This document shows, in pieces, positions 44,250 through 53,290 of a stretch of DNA of 57,659 nucleotides. Made by a program: the position numbers and the translations under genes. This stretch comes from Methylobacterium platani (GTDB lineage: Bacteria > Pseudomonadota > Alphaproteobacteria > Rhizobiales > Beijerinckiaceae): positions 122,068-179,726 of the forward strand of contig NZ_LWHQ01000034.1 in assembly GCF_001653715.1 (NCBI RefSeq), read 5' to 3'. The notes under the pieces are model-generated. The model saw only the letters and a list, made by a program, of their open reading frames with translations, was not told the DNA's origin and did no database searches. Each line of letters opens with the position of its first letter. The first letter of the stretch is position 1.

Positions 44250-45713
44250 TCAGGCCGCCGCGGCGAGCGCGGCGCGGGCGCGCTCGACGCAAGGGGCGGT
44301 CACGGATTCCGATCCGGCCCGGGTCGCCTCGCGCTCGGCGGCGTCGCGCAGGCGCTTGGCGAAGGAGATCCGCACCAGGACGGGGCTCTCCTCGACCGAG
44401 GCGTCGAGGCGCCGGCGGGCCTCGTCGTCCCAGGGCAGGGCGCGCTGCATGCGGGCCGGCGTCGCCTCGACGGCGTCCATGTCGCGCGACAGCGGAAGGA
44501 TGTGGAAGAGCGCGTCGAACAGCGCGTTGCAGACCTCCTGCACCAGGTAGGTCGCGCCCGAGTAGCCCATGAACGGCGTGCCGGTGTGGCGGCGCACCAC
44601 GGCGCCCGGGAAGGAGGCCGGGATGAACACCGCCCTCCCCCCGCACTCGGCGAGGTAGAGGCGCTCGTTGTAGGAGCCGAACAGGACGAGCGGCGGCGTC
44701 TCGCGGATGGCTTTCCGGACCGCCGCATTGTCGGGCTTGGCGCCGGCCTTGCGCGAGACCGCGAACCGGCAGGGCAGGCCCATCTCGTCCTCGAGGAAGT
44801 GGCGCATCCCCCTGGCATAGGTGTCGGTCGCGACGACGCCGAAGCTCGCCGAGGCGAAGAAGTCCTGCGTCACCGAGCGCCACAGGTCCCACAGGGGCTT
44901 CAGCGTCGTGTGCTTCTCGCGCTCGATGAACGGCTCGGGATCGAGCCCCAGAATCTCGCCGAGCGCGCGCAGGAACTTCGTCGTGCTGTGGACGCCGATC
45001 GGCGCCTGGAGGTAGGGCCGGTCGAGGGCCTCGCAGAGGATGCGCCCGAACTCGCGGTAGAGGCAGATGTTGGCGTCGGCCTCGACGAGGCGCGGGATGT
45101 CGGAGAGGTGGGTGCCGAGCGGGAAGACCAGGTTCACCTCGGCCCCGATGCCCTCGACGAGGCGCCGGATCTCGGCGAGGTCGGAGGGCATGTTGAAGGT
45201 GCCGTAGGCCGGGCCGATCAGGTTGACCCGCGGCTTCGTTCCCGGTGCCCGCTCCGGCCGGGGCGGGATCACCCCTTTCTTCGCCGCTTTCTTGGCGCCG
45301 TACTCGGCCCAGAGCCAGGACAGGGCGCGGTCGGCGGCCTGCCACTGGTCCTCGTCGATGGTGCGGGGCAGGAAGCGCTGGAGGTTGGTCCCCTCCGGCG
45401 TGACCCCGCCGCCGATCATCTCGGCGATCGAGCCGGTGACGACGACGCTCGGCTGCGCCGGGTCGAGGGTCGCGTGGGCGCGGCGCATCGCGCCCTCGGT
45501 GCCGTGGCGGCCGAGCTCCTCCTCTGCGAGGCCGGTGACGACGATCGGCAATTCGTGCGGCGGCAGCGCGTCGGTGTAGTGCAGGACCGAGGTCACCGGC
45601 AGGTTCTCGCAGCCGACGGGACCGTCGATGACCACCTGCAGGCCCTTCACCGCGGTGAAGACGTAGACGGCGCCCCAGTAGCCGCCGGCGCGGTCGTGAT
45701 CGAGGACGAGCAT
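44250..45713 (-). CDS. bchZ: Chlorophyllide reductase subunit Z
   Basis: A 487-residue nitrogenase-like catalytic subunit. LQVVIDGPVGCENLPVTSVLHYTDALPPHE contains one conserved cluster-site Cys, with VVVTGSIAEMIGG, VNLIGPAYGTFNMPSDLAE and GYSGATYLVQEVCNALFD. With BchY and BchX it reduces ring B of chlorophyllide a to give the bacteriochlorin. Its start overlaps the bchY stop (TGATG, one shared base), showing tight coupling. Confidence 0.97.
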   Translation of the reverse strand: MLVLDHDRAGGYWGAVYVFTAVKGLQVVIDGPVGCENLPVTSVLHYTDALPPHELPIVVTGLAEEELGRHGTEGAMRRAHATLDPAQPSVVVTGSIAEMIGGGVTPEGTNLQRFLPRTIDEDQWQAADRALSWLWAEYGAKKAAKKGVIPPRPERAPGTKPRVNLIGPAYGTFNMPSDLAEIRRLVEGIGAEVNLVFPLGTHLSDIPRLVEADANICLYREFGRILCEALDRPYLQAPIGVHSTTKFLRALGEILGLDPEPFIEREKHTTLKPLWDLWRSVTQDFFASASFGVVATDTYARGMRHFLEDEMGLPCRFAVSRKAGAKPDNAAVRKAIRETPPLVLFGSYNERLYLAECGGRAVFIPASFPGAVVRRHTGTPFMGYSGATYLVQEVCNALFDALFHILPLSRDMDAVEATPARMQRALPWDDEARRRLDASVEESPVLVRISFAKRLRDAAEREATRAGSESVTAPCVERARAALAAAA

Positions 45714-47245
45714 CAGGCCATCTCCCCGACCGGTTTCTCAGGACCTGCCCGCTTCACGGCGGCGCGCTTCCTCGGCACGTCCTCCCAGATGCCGGCGGCG
45801 TGGCCCTCGCCGACGCCGGCGAAGAACGACCGCATGGCGTCGAAGCGATCGCGTTGCGCCATGGCGCCGTTGATCACCTGCGCGAGCGAGCCGGCCCCGG
45901 CGGCGCCCATCAGCGGGCGGGCCGAGATCAGGTTGGTGAAGTAGAGGGCGGGAATCGCCCGCTCCTTGGCCTTCTGCACCACCGGCGTGGTGCCGATGGC
46001 GAGGTCGGGCCCGAACTCCTCGACCGCCGCGAGATCCTGTTCGAGGGAGGCGCGGAACTGCACCCGGCAGCCCTTGGCCTCGAGCCAGTCGCGGTCGACC
46101 TCCGACATCGCCGTGCGCGGGCAGGCGGTGCCGACGTAAGGCACCTCGGCGCCGCTCTCGACGAGGAGGCGGGCGACCAGCAGCTCCGAGCCCTCGTAGC
46201 CGGTCACCGTGATCCGGCCGCGGATCGGGTTGGCGGCGAGCGCGCCCCGGATCGCCGGCAGGAACCGGTTCTTGGCCGCCGCCACGGCGGAGGGGGCGAC
46301 GCCGCAGGCCTCGCCGATCGCGTCGAGCCAGGCGGCGGTGCCGTCGTGACCGACCGGGCCCGAGGCGACCGCCGGCCGGCCCGCCGCCTCGAACTCGCGC
46401 ATGGACGCGGTGTAGAACGGGTGGATCGCCGCCACCGCCGTGCAGTCGAGCGCCGCGTAGAGTTCGCGCCATTCCCGCGTCGGCACGACCGGCCCGGCGC
46501 TCAAGCCGAGCGGTTCGAGGAGCGCGCCGACCTGCATCGGATCGGCCGGGAACATCTCGCCGAGCAAGGCCACGGTCGGGCGCCCGTCGCGAGGCTGGCG
46601 CGGCGCCGCGACGGGGCCGTGCTCGGCTTCCGCGCGCGCGACCTTCAGCATCGCACCGGCGAGCACGTCCTTGGCCTCGGCGTGCGTCGGCACGCCGAAG
46701 CCCGGCACGTCGATGCCGATGATCCGCACCCCGTCGATCTCGCGCGGGAGGAGCCGCAGCGGCACGCCGGAGGCGGTGGGAACGCACAGGTTGATGACCA
46801 CGACCGCGTCGTGCAAAGCCGGATCGGCGGTGGCGTGGACGGCGTCGCGGATGTCCTCGAACAGCTTGCCGGTGACCAGCGTCTCGGAGTTGAACGGAAC
46901 GTAGCCGACGGTCCGGCGCGCGCCGTAGAAATGCGACGTGAAGGTGAGGCCGTAGACGCAGCAGGCCGAGCCCGACAGGATCGTGGCGGTGCGGCGCATG
47001 CGCAGGCCCACCCGCAGCGAGCCGAAGGCCGGGCACATGCTTTGCGGCTGGTCGTGCGGGCCGACCGGGTAGTCGCGCTTCAGCGCGTCCAGGGTCTCGC
47101 CCATGCCGGCGGCCTGCGCCGCCTGCTGCATCGTCTCCTTGCCGGAATGGCAGCCGAGCCCGTCCTGGCGCGTCGCCGCGAGGTTGACCGGGGCGTCGAC
47201 CGGTGTCCGGGCCCGCAGGGCGGCGAGGTCGAGGGAGGCGCCCAT
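45713..47245 (-). CDS. bchY: Chlorophyllide reductase subunit Y
   Basis: A 510-residue NifD/BchN-like subunit. Cluster-ligand cysteines are visible in DGLGCHSGKETM, QSMCPAFGSLRVG and SACCVYGLTFTSHFYGARRTVGY; later segments are GEMFPADPMQVGALLEPLGL and VPYVGTACPRTAMSEVDRDWLE. The start at 47245 lies 2 bp after bchX. The frame is open far upstream, but the family N-terminus and coupling fix the start. Confidence 0.97.
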   Translation of the reverse strand: MGASLDLAALRARTPVDAPVNLAATRQDGLGCHSGKETMQQAAQAAGMGETLDALKRDYPVGPHDQPQSMCPAFGSLRVGLRMRRTATILSGSACCVYGLTFTSHFYGARRTVGYVPFNSETLVTGKLFEDIRDAVHATADPALHDAVVVINLCVPTASGVPLRLLPREIDGVRIIGIDVPGFGVPTHAEAKDVLAGAMLKVARAEAEHGPVAAPRQPRDGRPTVALLGEMFPADPMQVGALLEPLGLSAGPVVPTREWRELYAALDCTAVAAIHPFYTASMREFEAAGRPAVASGPVGHDGTAAWLDAIGEACGVAPSAVAAAKNRFLPAIRGALAANPIRGRITVTGYEGSELLVARLLVESGAEVPYVGTACPRTAMSEVDRDWLEAKGCRVQFRASLEQDLAAVEEFGPDLAIGTTPVVQKAKERAIPALYFTNLISARPLMGAAGAGSLAQVINGAMAQRDRFDAMRSFFAGVGEGHAAGIWEDVPRKRAAVKRAGPEKPVGEMA

Positions 47246-47247
47246 GG

Positions 47248-48249
47248 TCAGACCGCCTCGTAGACGACTTCGAGGGAGGGCCGGACCTCGATCGCGCGGC
47301 CGCGCATGTCGGCGTCGCTTGCCGGATCGAGCACCACGCCGCGCCCGACCGCCTCGCCCTTGAACAGGCCGAGCAGCGCGTCCTGGGAGAGCGGCGCCGG
47401 CTGGTGGGGCTTGGCCCCGGCGACGTTCGCGGCGAGCTCGGCGAAGAGCGGCCCCCAGCGGCCGTCCGGCCGGCCGATGATCTCGTAATTGGCGCTCTTC
47501 CTGCGGATGTCGTCGTCGGCGGGGATCGAGGCGAGGACCGGGATGCCGGCGGCCTCGGCGAAGGCCTGCGCCTCGCCGGTGCCGTCGTCCTTGTTGATGA
47601 CGAGGCCGCCGACGCCGACATTGCCGCCGAGCTTGCGGAAATACTCCACCGCCGAGCAGACGTTGTTGGCGACGTAGAGCGATTGCAGGTCGTTCGAGCC
47701 GACGACGATGACCTTCTGGCACATGTCGCGGGCGATCGGCAGGCCGAAGCCGCCGCAGACCACGTCGCCGAGGAAGTCGAGCAGGACGTAGTCGAAGCCC
47801 CATTCGTGGAAGCCGAGCTTCTCGAGCAGCTCGAAGCCGTGGATGATGCCGCGCCCGCCGCAGCCGCGGCCGACCTCCGGCCCGCCGAGCTCCATCGCGA
47901 ACACCCCGTCGCGCTTGAAGCAGACGTCGCCGATCGCCACCGCCTCGCCGGCGAGCTTGCGCTTGGTCGAGGTCTCGATGATCGTCGGGCAGGCCCGGCC
48001 GCCGAACAGCAGCGAGGTGGTGTCGCTCTTCGGGTCGCAGCCGATCAGCAGCACCCGCTTGCCCTGCTGCGCCAGCATGTAGGACAGGTTGGCCAGCGTG
48101 AAGCTCTTGCCGATGCCGCCCTTGCCGTAGATCGCGATGATCTGCGTCTCGCGGGTCGCCGCGGTCGGGACCGGGTCCTGGGGAATCGCGGCCTCGGCGC
48201 GCAGGAGCGTGGCCTGCCGGAGGGCGGCGCCGTTCAGCGAAGCGTTCAT
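47248..48249 (-). CDS. bchX: Chlorophyllide reductase iron protein BchX
   Basis: A 333-residue NifH-like ATPase. The P-loop is AIYGKGGIGKSFTLANLS, switch region LIGCDPKSDTTSLLFGG, and the two 4Fe-4S ligand cysteines lie in RGCGGRGIIHGF and FLGDVVCGGFGLPI. It delivers electrons to BchYZ using ATP. The first 30 or so residues are a non-conserved extension. The start overlaps the bchC stop by 4 bp. Confidence 0.97.
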   Translation of the reverse strand: MNASLNGAALRQATLLRAEAAIPQDPVPTAATRETQIIAIYGKGGIGKSFTLANLSYMLAQQGKRVLLIGCDPKSDTTSLLFGGRACPTIIETSTKRKLAGEAVAIGDVCFKRDGVFAMELGGPEVGRGCGGRGIIHGFELLEKLGFHEWGFDYVLLDFLGDVVCGGFGLPIARDMCQKVIVVGSNDLQSLYVANNVCSAVEYFRKLGGNVGVGGLVINKDDGTGEAQAFAEAAGIPVLASIPADDDIRRKSANYEIIGRPDGRWGPLFAELAANVAGAKPHQPAPLSQDALLGLFKGEAVGRGVVLDPASDADMRGRAIEVRPSLEVVYEAV

Positions 48250-49181
48250 GGCTGGGCTCTCCAGTCGAGGACCATCTTGAGGCAGTCGGGATCGCCGAAG
48301 GCGGTGCGGTACGCCTCGGCCGCCTCCGCCGCCGGGCGGCGATGGGTGACGAGGCCGTCGAGGGACAGGGCGCCGCTGCCGGCGAGCGCCGCGACGGCGT
48401 CGAGGTCGCCGGGCTGCCACTGCGCCGCGACGCGAATGCGCGCCTCGCGCAGGAAGGCAGGCGGGAAGGCGAAGGAGAGCGGCGCCTCGTAGAAGCCGGC
48501 GAGCACCACCTCGCCGCCGGGTGCGAGCCGGGCGATCAGGCCGTCGAGGAGGCCGGCATCGCCGCTTGCGTCGATGATGCGGGCGTAAGTAGTCTCGTCC
48601 TCGCCCGGGTCGATCACCGGATAGCCCGCGGCCCCGCCGCGGCGGGCGGGGTCGCGCTCCCAGACCACGGGGTCGAGCCCGTCGACCCGCGCGATGCGCG
48701 CGATGAGCCGCCCGAGGACGCCGTGGCCGACGACGAGCTGGCGCCCCCGCGCCGCGCTCCCCGCCAGGGCGTGGTGCGCGGTGGCGGCGAGCGCCAGCAG
48801 GATGCCGCGCTCGCTCAGGGATTCGGGGATCGGCCGCAACCGACTTCCCGCGGCGACGAGGTGCGAGGCCGCGCCGCCGAACAGCCCGCGGACGGGCCCG
48901 AAGCAGCGGGCGCCCGGCACGAACACCGTCTCGCCGACGCGGCGGCCGGATTCGGGTCCGGCCTCGACCACGAGCCCGACGGATTCGTAGCCCGGTACCA
49001 GCGGGTAGCCCATGCCGGGGAAGTCGGGCATGCGGCCCGACCACAGCAGGCGCTCGGTGCCGGTGCTGATGCCGCTCCAGGCGACCTCGACGGTCGCGTC
49101 GGCGGGCCCGGGTGCGTCGAGAGCGAGGTCGGCGAGGCCGAGCCGTTCGGGACGGTCGAGGATCACGGCCTGCGCGTGCAT
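48246..49181 (-). CDS. bchC: Bacteriochlorophyllide a dehydrogenase BchC
   Basis: A 311-residue medium-chain dehydrogenase-like protein. SGISTGTERLLWSGRMPDFPGMGYPLVPGYESVG is the diagnostic region, and VVGHGVLGRLIARI is the nucleotide-binding loop. It oxidises the 3-hydroxyethyl group to acetyl in bacteriochlorophyll a synthesis. First gene of the bchCXYZ-puf series. A promoter with an overlapping PpsR-like site lies 50-80 bp upstream. Confidence 0.95.
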   Translation of the reverse strand: MHAQAVILDRPERLGLADLALDAPGPADATVEVAWSGISTGTERLLWSGRMPDFPGMGYPLVPGYESVGLVVEAGPESGRRVGETVFVPGARCFGPVRGLFGGAASHLVAAGSRLRPIPESLSERGILLALAATAHHALAGSAARGRQLVVGHGVLGRLIARIARVDGLDPVVWERDPARRGGAAGYPVIDPGEDETTYARIIDASGDAGLLDGLIARLAPGGEVVLAGFYEAPLSFAFPPAFLREARIRVAAQWQPGDLDAVAALAGSGALSLDGLVTHRRPAAEAAEAYRTAFGDPDCLKMVLDWRAQP

Positions 49182-49231
49182 GCGGTACGGCCCCCCGCTT
49201 GGTGCCGATGAATGCCGTTGGAGGCGGCATA

Positions 49232-49263
49232 CGTCATCTTAGATGGACATTGTTGTGCGTCAA
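49232..49263 (-). promoter_or_regulatory. bchC promoter with degenerate PpsR/CrtJ site
   Basis: On the minus strand TTGACG (49263-49258) and TAAGAT (49241-49236) with a 16-bp spacer look like -35 and -10 boxes. The -10 lies inside CGTCATCTTAGATGGACA (plus strand 49232-49249), a one-mismatch version of TGT-N12-ACA sharing the CTTAGAT core with the perfect site at 51756. Binding of a PpsR/CrtJ repressor there would block the promoter. Confidence 0.6.
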
Positions 49264-49296
49264 GTTTGCTTTACACTTTTGCCGTTGCCGAGCCGG

Positions 49297-50448
49297 TCAC
49301 GAGGCCGTGGCAGTGAGCAGGCGCACCAGCATCGGGCGCCGGGTCCGGCGCTCGCGCACCCCCGTGAAGCCGGCCTTCCGGAGCATGCCGGCGAGCTCGT
49401 CGGCGGTGCGGGGCCGACCGCTGCCCATGGCGAGAAGGTAGAATCCGAAATAGGCGTCGCCGATCGGCTCGGCCCCCGGCGTGCCGGCCATCGGCTCGGC
49501 GAGGAGCAGCGTGCCGCCGGGTGACAGCGCCGCGCGGACGCGCGTCAGGAGCGCGAGGGCGGGGTCGTCGTCGTGGTCGTGCACCACGCGCACCAGGGAG
49601 GCGAGGTCGGCGCCCCGCGGCAGCCCGTCGTGAAAGCTGCCGCCGATCGTGGCCGTGCGGTCGGCGAGGCCCGCCTGCGCGAAACGGCGCGCGGCGCGGG
49701 CCGCCACCGGCGGCAGGTCGAACAGGGTGACGCGCAGGGCCGGGTTGCTCCGCGCCGCCTCGACCGCGAAGGCGCCCTCGCCGCCGCCGATCTCGAGGAG
49801 GTGGGCGTGGCGGGCGAGCGGATAGGCGTCGAGGATGTCGCGGGCGACGAGTGCCTGCGAGGCCCCCATCAGCGCGCCGTAGGGCGCCACAGCCGCCTCG
49901 TCGACGCCCGCGGGGTCGTCGGCCGCCGCGTAGGCCCAGTAGCCGGAGAGCCGGGTCGGTCCGGACCCGCCGCGCAGGAGCGCCACCGGATCGCGCAGGT
50001 CGTCGTACAGCATGGCGTGATGGGCGACCATCGCGGCGACGGAGGGGTTGCCGATGAGCGCCGCTCCGAGGTCGCCGAGGGCGAAGCGGCCGTCCTTGAG
50101 TACCGTCAGGAGGCCGAGCGAGGCCGCGGCGCGCAGCAGGCACAGGGCCCGGTCGGGCGGCAGGTCGAGGCGGCGGGCCAGGTCCGCCGCGGTCATCGGG
50201 CCGTCGGCGAGGATCCGGAACAGGTCGAGGCGCAACGAGGCGGCGAGCACCTGCGCGTAGACGAAGCCGGCGCAGAGATCGAACAGCGCCCGGGCGTTGC
50301 GCCGCGCGATCGGCCGGGTGGGCGGGAAGGCGGCAGCGAAAAGCTGGAAGCGCGGGTCCGCGATCAGGCGATGGCGCCAGGCGAGGAGGCGGTCGCGCCA
50401 GGAGGAGGCGACGGCGGCTGCCGGAAGGGCGTGCGGGGCGGGTTTCAT
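49297..50448 (-). CDS. crtF: Demethylspheroidene / hydroxycarotenoid O-methyltransferase CrtF
   Basis: A 383-residue methyltransferase of the plant-type O-methyltransferase fold. It has an N-terminal dimerisation helix region (RARALFDLCAGFVYAQVL-like), winged-helix ADLARRLDLP, SGYWAYAAADDPAGVD, the SAM motif HLLEIGGGEGAFAVEAAR, DLPPVAARAARR and LVRVVHDHDDD. It methylates the C-1 hydroxyl introduced by CrtC in spirilloxanthin synthesis. It lies between crtE and bchC, as in classical photosynthesis clusters. Confidence 0.93.
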   Translation of the reverse strand: MKPAPHALPAAAVASSWRDRLLAWRHRLIADPRFQLFAAAFPPTRPIARRNARALFDLCAGFVYAQVLAASLRLDLFRILADGPMTAADLARRLDLPPDRALCLLRAAASLGLLTVLKDGRFALGDLGAALIGNPSVAAMVAHHAMLYDDLRDPVALLRGGSGPTRLSGYWAYAAADDPAGVDEAAVAPYGALMGASQALVARDILDAYPLARHAHLLEIGGGEGAFAVEAARSNPALRVTLFDLPPVAARAARRFAQAGLADRTATIGGSFHDGLPRGADLASLVRVVHDHDDDPALALLTRVRAALSPGGTLLLAEPMAGTPGAEPIGDAYFGFYLLAMGSGRPRTADELAGMLRKAGFTGVRERRTRRPMLVRLLTATAS

Positions 50449-50796
50449 GACCCTCCCCCCTCGGCGCAGGGCTGTCCGTGGAAAGGTCTGTCGCGGGCAA
50501 TCTCCTCTCCCCGCGGGCGGGGAGAGGGCCGACTACGCCTTGTCGTGTAGTCGGCAAGCGCAGGCGCAGCCGGAGCGAGGGCGAGGGTGAGGGGGTGCCG
50601 GAAGAGTCTCATCCGGAAACACCCCCTCACCCTCGCCCTGCGGGCTCGCTGCGAACCCGACAAGGGGGCGGGATCGTTCCGATCCCCAGCAACCCTCTCC
50701 CCGCCCGCGGGGCGAGGGGAAACCCGCGCCTTTTCCTGTCCCCGGACAGTCCTGTGCCGAAGGGGGAGGGTTTGGCGGCGAGCCACCCCGGCCATT
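50449..50796. other. Intergenic region with GC-rich hairpin repeats
   Basis: 348 bp between crtE and crtF. It contains CTCTCCCCGCGGGCGGGGAG at about 50508-50527, an inverted repeat, and a related CCTCTCCCCGCCCGCGGGGC at 50694-50713. CCCCTCACCCTCGCCC motifs occur in both orientations (about 50583-50600 and 50622-50640), and CTGTCCCCGGACAG lies near 50737. The mix of short palindromes and mirrored motifs looks like intergenic repeat elements. Translation is low-complexity and no gene is supported. Confidence 0.6.
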
Positions 50797-51714
50797 TCAC
50801 GCCACCAGGCTCTGGGCCAGCCGCGCCGGCAGGAACAGCCGCGTCTGGGCCAGGATCTCGGCGCGCAACGCCGCGATGCCGGGGCAGTCGGGGATCACCG
50901 CCATCGCCTCGTGGGCGAGGTCGGAGAGGCGGCGCAGGGCCCCGTCCATGCCGAGCAGCGCCGCCGCGTTGGGCCGCCCGAGGGTCACGTCGCGCCCGAC
51001 CGGCTTGCCGATCTCCTCCTGGCGGCAGGCGACGTCGCGAAGGTCGTCGGCGACCTGATAGGCCTCGCCGAGATATTCGCCGAGCAGCCGCCAGGCCATC
51101 GGCTCGGTGCCGGCGGCGGCGGCGCCCGTCACGGTGGCGGCGGCGAAGAGCGCGCCGGTCTTGGCCTGCTGGTAGACCGACAGCCCGACATGCGGCTCGG
51201 ATTCCCAGGCCTGCCCCGCCACGATGCCGGCGGGCGAGCCCACCGCCCGCGCCACCAGCCCGACGAGCGCCGCGAGCCGCGTCGGCGAGCGCGCCGCGCC
51301 GCGGGCGAGCGTCTCGAAGGCGAGCACGATCAAGGCGTCGCCGGTGAGCAGGGCGACCGGCTCGCCGTAGGCGACGTGGACGGTCGGCTTCTGGCGCCGC
51401 AGCGCGGCGTCGTCGAAGCAGGGCAGGTCGTCGTGGACCAGCGACGCGCAGTGCAGAAGCTCGATCGCCGCGGCGGCGGCGTCCGAGGTCGCCGGGTCGT
51501 CGTCGCCGCAGGCGCGGGCGACGGCGAGGCAGAGCCGCGGCCGGATCCGGTGCCCGCCGGGGAAGACCGCGTAGCGGATCGCCTCCGCCAGGCGCGGCGG
51601 CGCGCCCGGCGCCTCCGCGAAGGACACGGCCACGTCCAGGGCCCGCTCGATGCGCCGCCCGTCGTCGGCCTGCCCGTCGCACGGCCGGCCGTCGTTCGTG
51701 AGTCCCGCCACCAT
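50797..51714 (-). CDS. crtE: Geranylgeranyl diphosphate synthase CrtE
   Basis: A protein of about 305 residues, a trans-isoprenyl diphosphate synthase. It has GGHRIRPRLCLAVARA, the first Asp-rich motif in LVHDDLPCFDDAALRRQKP, and the second in AYQVADDLRDVACR. It supplies C20 prenyl diphosphate for carotenoids and the bacteriochlorophyll tail. The start at 51714 is preferred to 51735 because GGGAGAG lies 8 bp upstream of it, while the earlier ATG has no Shine-Dalgarno and would sit almost inside the promoter. Confidence 0.94.
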   Translation of the reverse strand: MVAGLTNDGRPCDGQADDGRRIERALDVAVSFAEAPGAPPRLAEAIRYAVFPGGHRIRPRLCLAVARACGDDDPATSDAAAAAIELLHCASLVHDDLPCFDDAALRRQKPTVHVAYGEPVALLTGDALIVLAFETLARGAARSPTRLAALVGLVARAVGSPAGIVAGQAWESEPHVGLSVYQQAKTGALFAAATVTGAAAAGTEPMAWRLLGEYLGEAYQVADDLRDVACRQEEIGKPVGRDVTLGRPNAAALLGMDGALRRLSDLAHEAMAVIPDCPGIAALRAEILAQTRLFLPARLAQSLVA

Positions 51715-51740
51715 GACGTCTCTCCCGGATGTCATTTCGT

Positions 51741-51773
51741 TTGAACATCTCAGACTGTCAACTTAGATTGACA
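51741..51773 (+). promoter_or_regulatory. crtD/crtE divergent control region with perfect PpsR/CrtJ palindrome
   Basis: TGTCAACTTAGATTGACA at 51756-51773 is a perfect TGT-N12-ACA site, and its TGTCAA/TTGACA arms are exactly symmetrical. On the plus strand TTGAAC (51741-51746), a 17-bp spacer and TAGATT (51764-51769) form a plausible crtD promoter overlapped by the site. On the minus strand the TTGACA arm could be the crtE -35, but its -10 is poor. Confidence 0.7.
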
Positions 51774-51797
51774 TTGTTGGGGCGGGAGATCAACGGC

Positions 51798-53288
51798 GTG
51801 GCGCAGGAGCAGGTCGTGGTGATCGGGGCGGGGATCGGCGGGCTCGTCGCCGCGCTGACGCTCGCCGCCCGCGGCCTGCCGGTGACGCTGGTCGAGAAGG
51901 AGGCCGCCCCGGGCGGCAAGATGCGCCGGGTCGCGGCGGGGCCGCGGGCGGTCGAGGCCGGCCCGACGGTCTTCACCATGCGGTGGGTGTTCGACGAGAT
52001 CTTTTCGGAGTGCGGCGCCGATCTCGCGTCCCGCGTCGCCCTGACCCCCGCCGCCGTGCTGGCCCGCCACGCCTGGAGCGAGGGGGAGCGTCTCGACCTC
52101 TTCGCCGATCCCGCCCGCTCCGAGGCCGCCATCGCCGATTTCGCCGGCGCGGGCGAAGCGGACGGCTTCCGGCGCTTCCGCGCCCGGGCGGCGGAGATCT
52201 ACCGCACCCTGGAAGGGCCGTTCATCCGCGGCCAGCGGCCGGGCCCGGTCGGCCTCGCGCGGCGGGTCGGCCCCGCGGGTCTCGGCGACCTGTGGCGCAT
52301 CCGGCCCTTCACCACGCTCTGGAGCGCGCTCGGCGAGCATTTTCGCGATCCCCGCCTGCGCCAGCTCTTCGGCCGCTACGCCACCTATTGCGGCGCCTCC
52401 CCCTTCGCCGCGCCCGCGACCCTGATGCTCGTCGCCCATGTCGAGCTGGAGGGCGTCTGGACCGTGGCGGGCGGGCTGTCGCGGCTCGCCGCCGCGGTGG
52501 CCGATCTCGCCGACGCGCACGGGGCGGAGCTGCGCTACGGCACCGGCGTCGAGCGCATCCTCGTCGAGGGCGGGCGCGTGGCCGGCATCGCGCTGACGAC
52601 CGGCGAGCACATTGCCGCGACCCGGGTGGTGGCGAACGCCGATGCGGCCGCCCTCGCCGAGGGCCTGTTCGGGCGGGAGCCCGCCCGGGCGGTCGCGCGG
52701 GTCCCGCCGGGCGAGCGCTCGCTCTCGGCCGTCACCGTCGCGGTGGCGGGCCGGCCGCAGGGTTTTCCCCTGGTGCGCCACAACGTGTTCTTCTCGCCCG
52801 ACTACGCGGCCGAGTTCGCCGACCTGCGCGCCGGCCGCCTGCCGCGCGACCCCACCGTCTACGTCTGCGCCCAGGACCGCCACGACCACGGCCTTCCCGA
52901 CGGCCTGTCGGGCGAGACGCCCGAGGCCCTGCTCTGCCTCGTCAACGCCCCCGCGCGGGGCGCCGCCCTGCCGCCCGAGGAGTTCGCCCGATGCCACGAC
53001 ACGATGAGCCGGCGGCTCTCCGCCTGCGGCCTGACGATCGCGCCGACGGCCCGGACGGTGACGGACCCGGCGGGGTTCGAGCGGCTGTTTCCGGCGACGG
53101 GGGGCGCGCTCTACGGCCGGGCCTCGCACGGCTGGATGGCGTCGTTCCGCCGGCCGGGGGCGCGCACGCGGCTGCCGGGCCTCTACCTCGCGGGGGGGAG
53201 CGTCCATCCGGGGCCGGGCGTGCCGATGGCGGCGCAGTCGGGCCGGCTCGCGGCGGCGAGCGTGCTGCAGGACCTCGGTTCGACCTGA
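51798..53288 (+). CDS. crtD: Hydroxyneurosporene/methoxyneurosporene desaturase CrtD
   Basis: A 496-residue FAD-dependent carotenoid desaturase. The N-terminal dinucleotide motif is VVVIGAGIGGLVAALTLAARG, then VEKEAAPGGKMRRV, AGPTVFTMRWVFDEIF, FGRYATYCGASPFAAPATL and the C-terminal LPGLYLAGGSVHPGPGVPMAAQSGR. The RYATYCGASP and GPGVPMA features favour CrtD over phytoene desaturase CrtI, as does the crtC neighbour. The GTG start 51798 is chosen because GGGAGAT lies upstream; earlier codons overlap the promoter. crtC begins 2 bp after its stop. Confidence 0.9.
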   Translation: MAQEQVVVIGAGIGGLVAALTLAARGLPVTLVEKEAAPGGKMRRVAAGPRAVEAGPTVFTMRWVFDEIFSECGADLASRVALTPAAVLARHAWSEGERLDLFADPARSEAAIADFAGAGEADGFRRFRARAAEIYRTLEGPFIRGQRPGPVGLARRVGPAGLGDLWRIRPFTTLWSALGEHFRDPRLRQLFGRYATYCGASPFAAPATLMLVAHVELEGVWTVAGGLSRLAAAVADLADAHGAELRYGTGVERILVEGGRVAGIALTTGEHIAATRVVANADAAALAEGLFGREPARAVARVPPGERSLSAVTVAVAGRPQGFPLVRHNVFFSPDYAAEFADLRAGRLPRDPTVYVCAQDRHDHGLPDGLSGETPEALLCLVNAPARGAALPPEEFARCHDTMSRRLSACGLTIAPTARTVTDPAGFERLFPATGGALYGRASHGWMASFRRPGARTRLPGLYLAGGSVHPGPGVPMAAQSGRLAAASVLQDLGST

Positions 53289-53290
53289 GC

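Noticed and set aside
49251..49275. A TGT...ACA pair close to the crtF end as a second PpsR site
   Set aside because: The spacing between TGT and ACA is 16 or 19 bases, not 12; only the degenerate site at 49232-49249 fits.
51729..51797. ATG at 51729 as the crtD start
   Set aside because: It lies inside the promoter/operator and lacks a ribosome-binding site; GTG 51798 has GGGAGAT upstream and gives the standard N-terminus.
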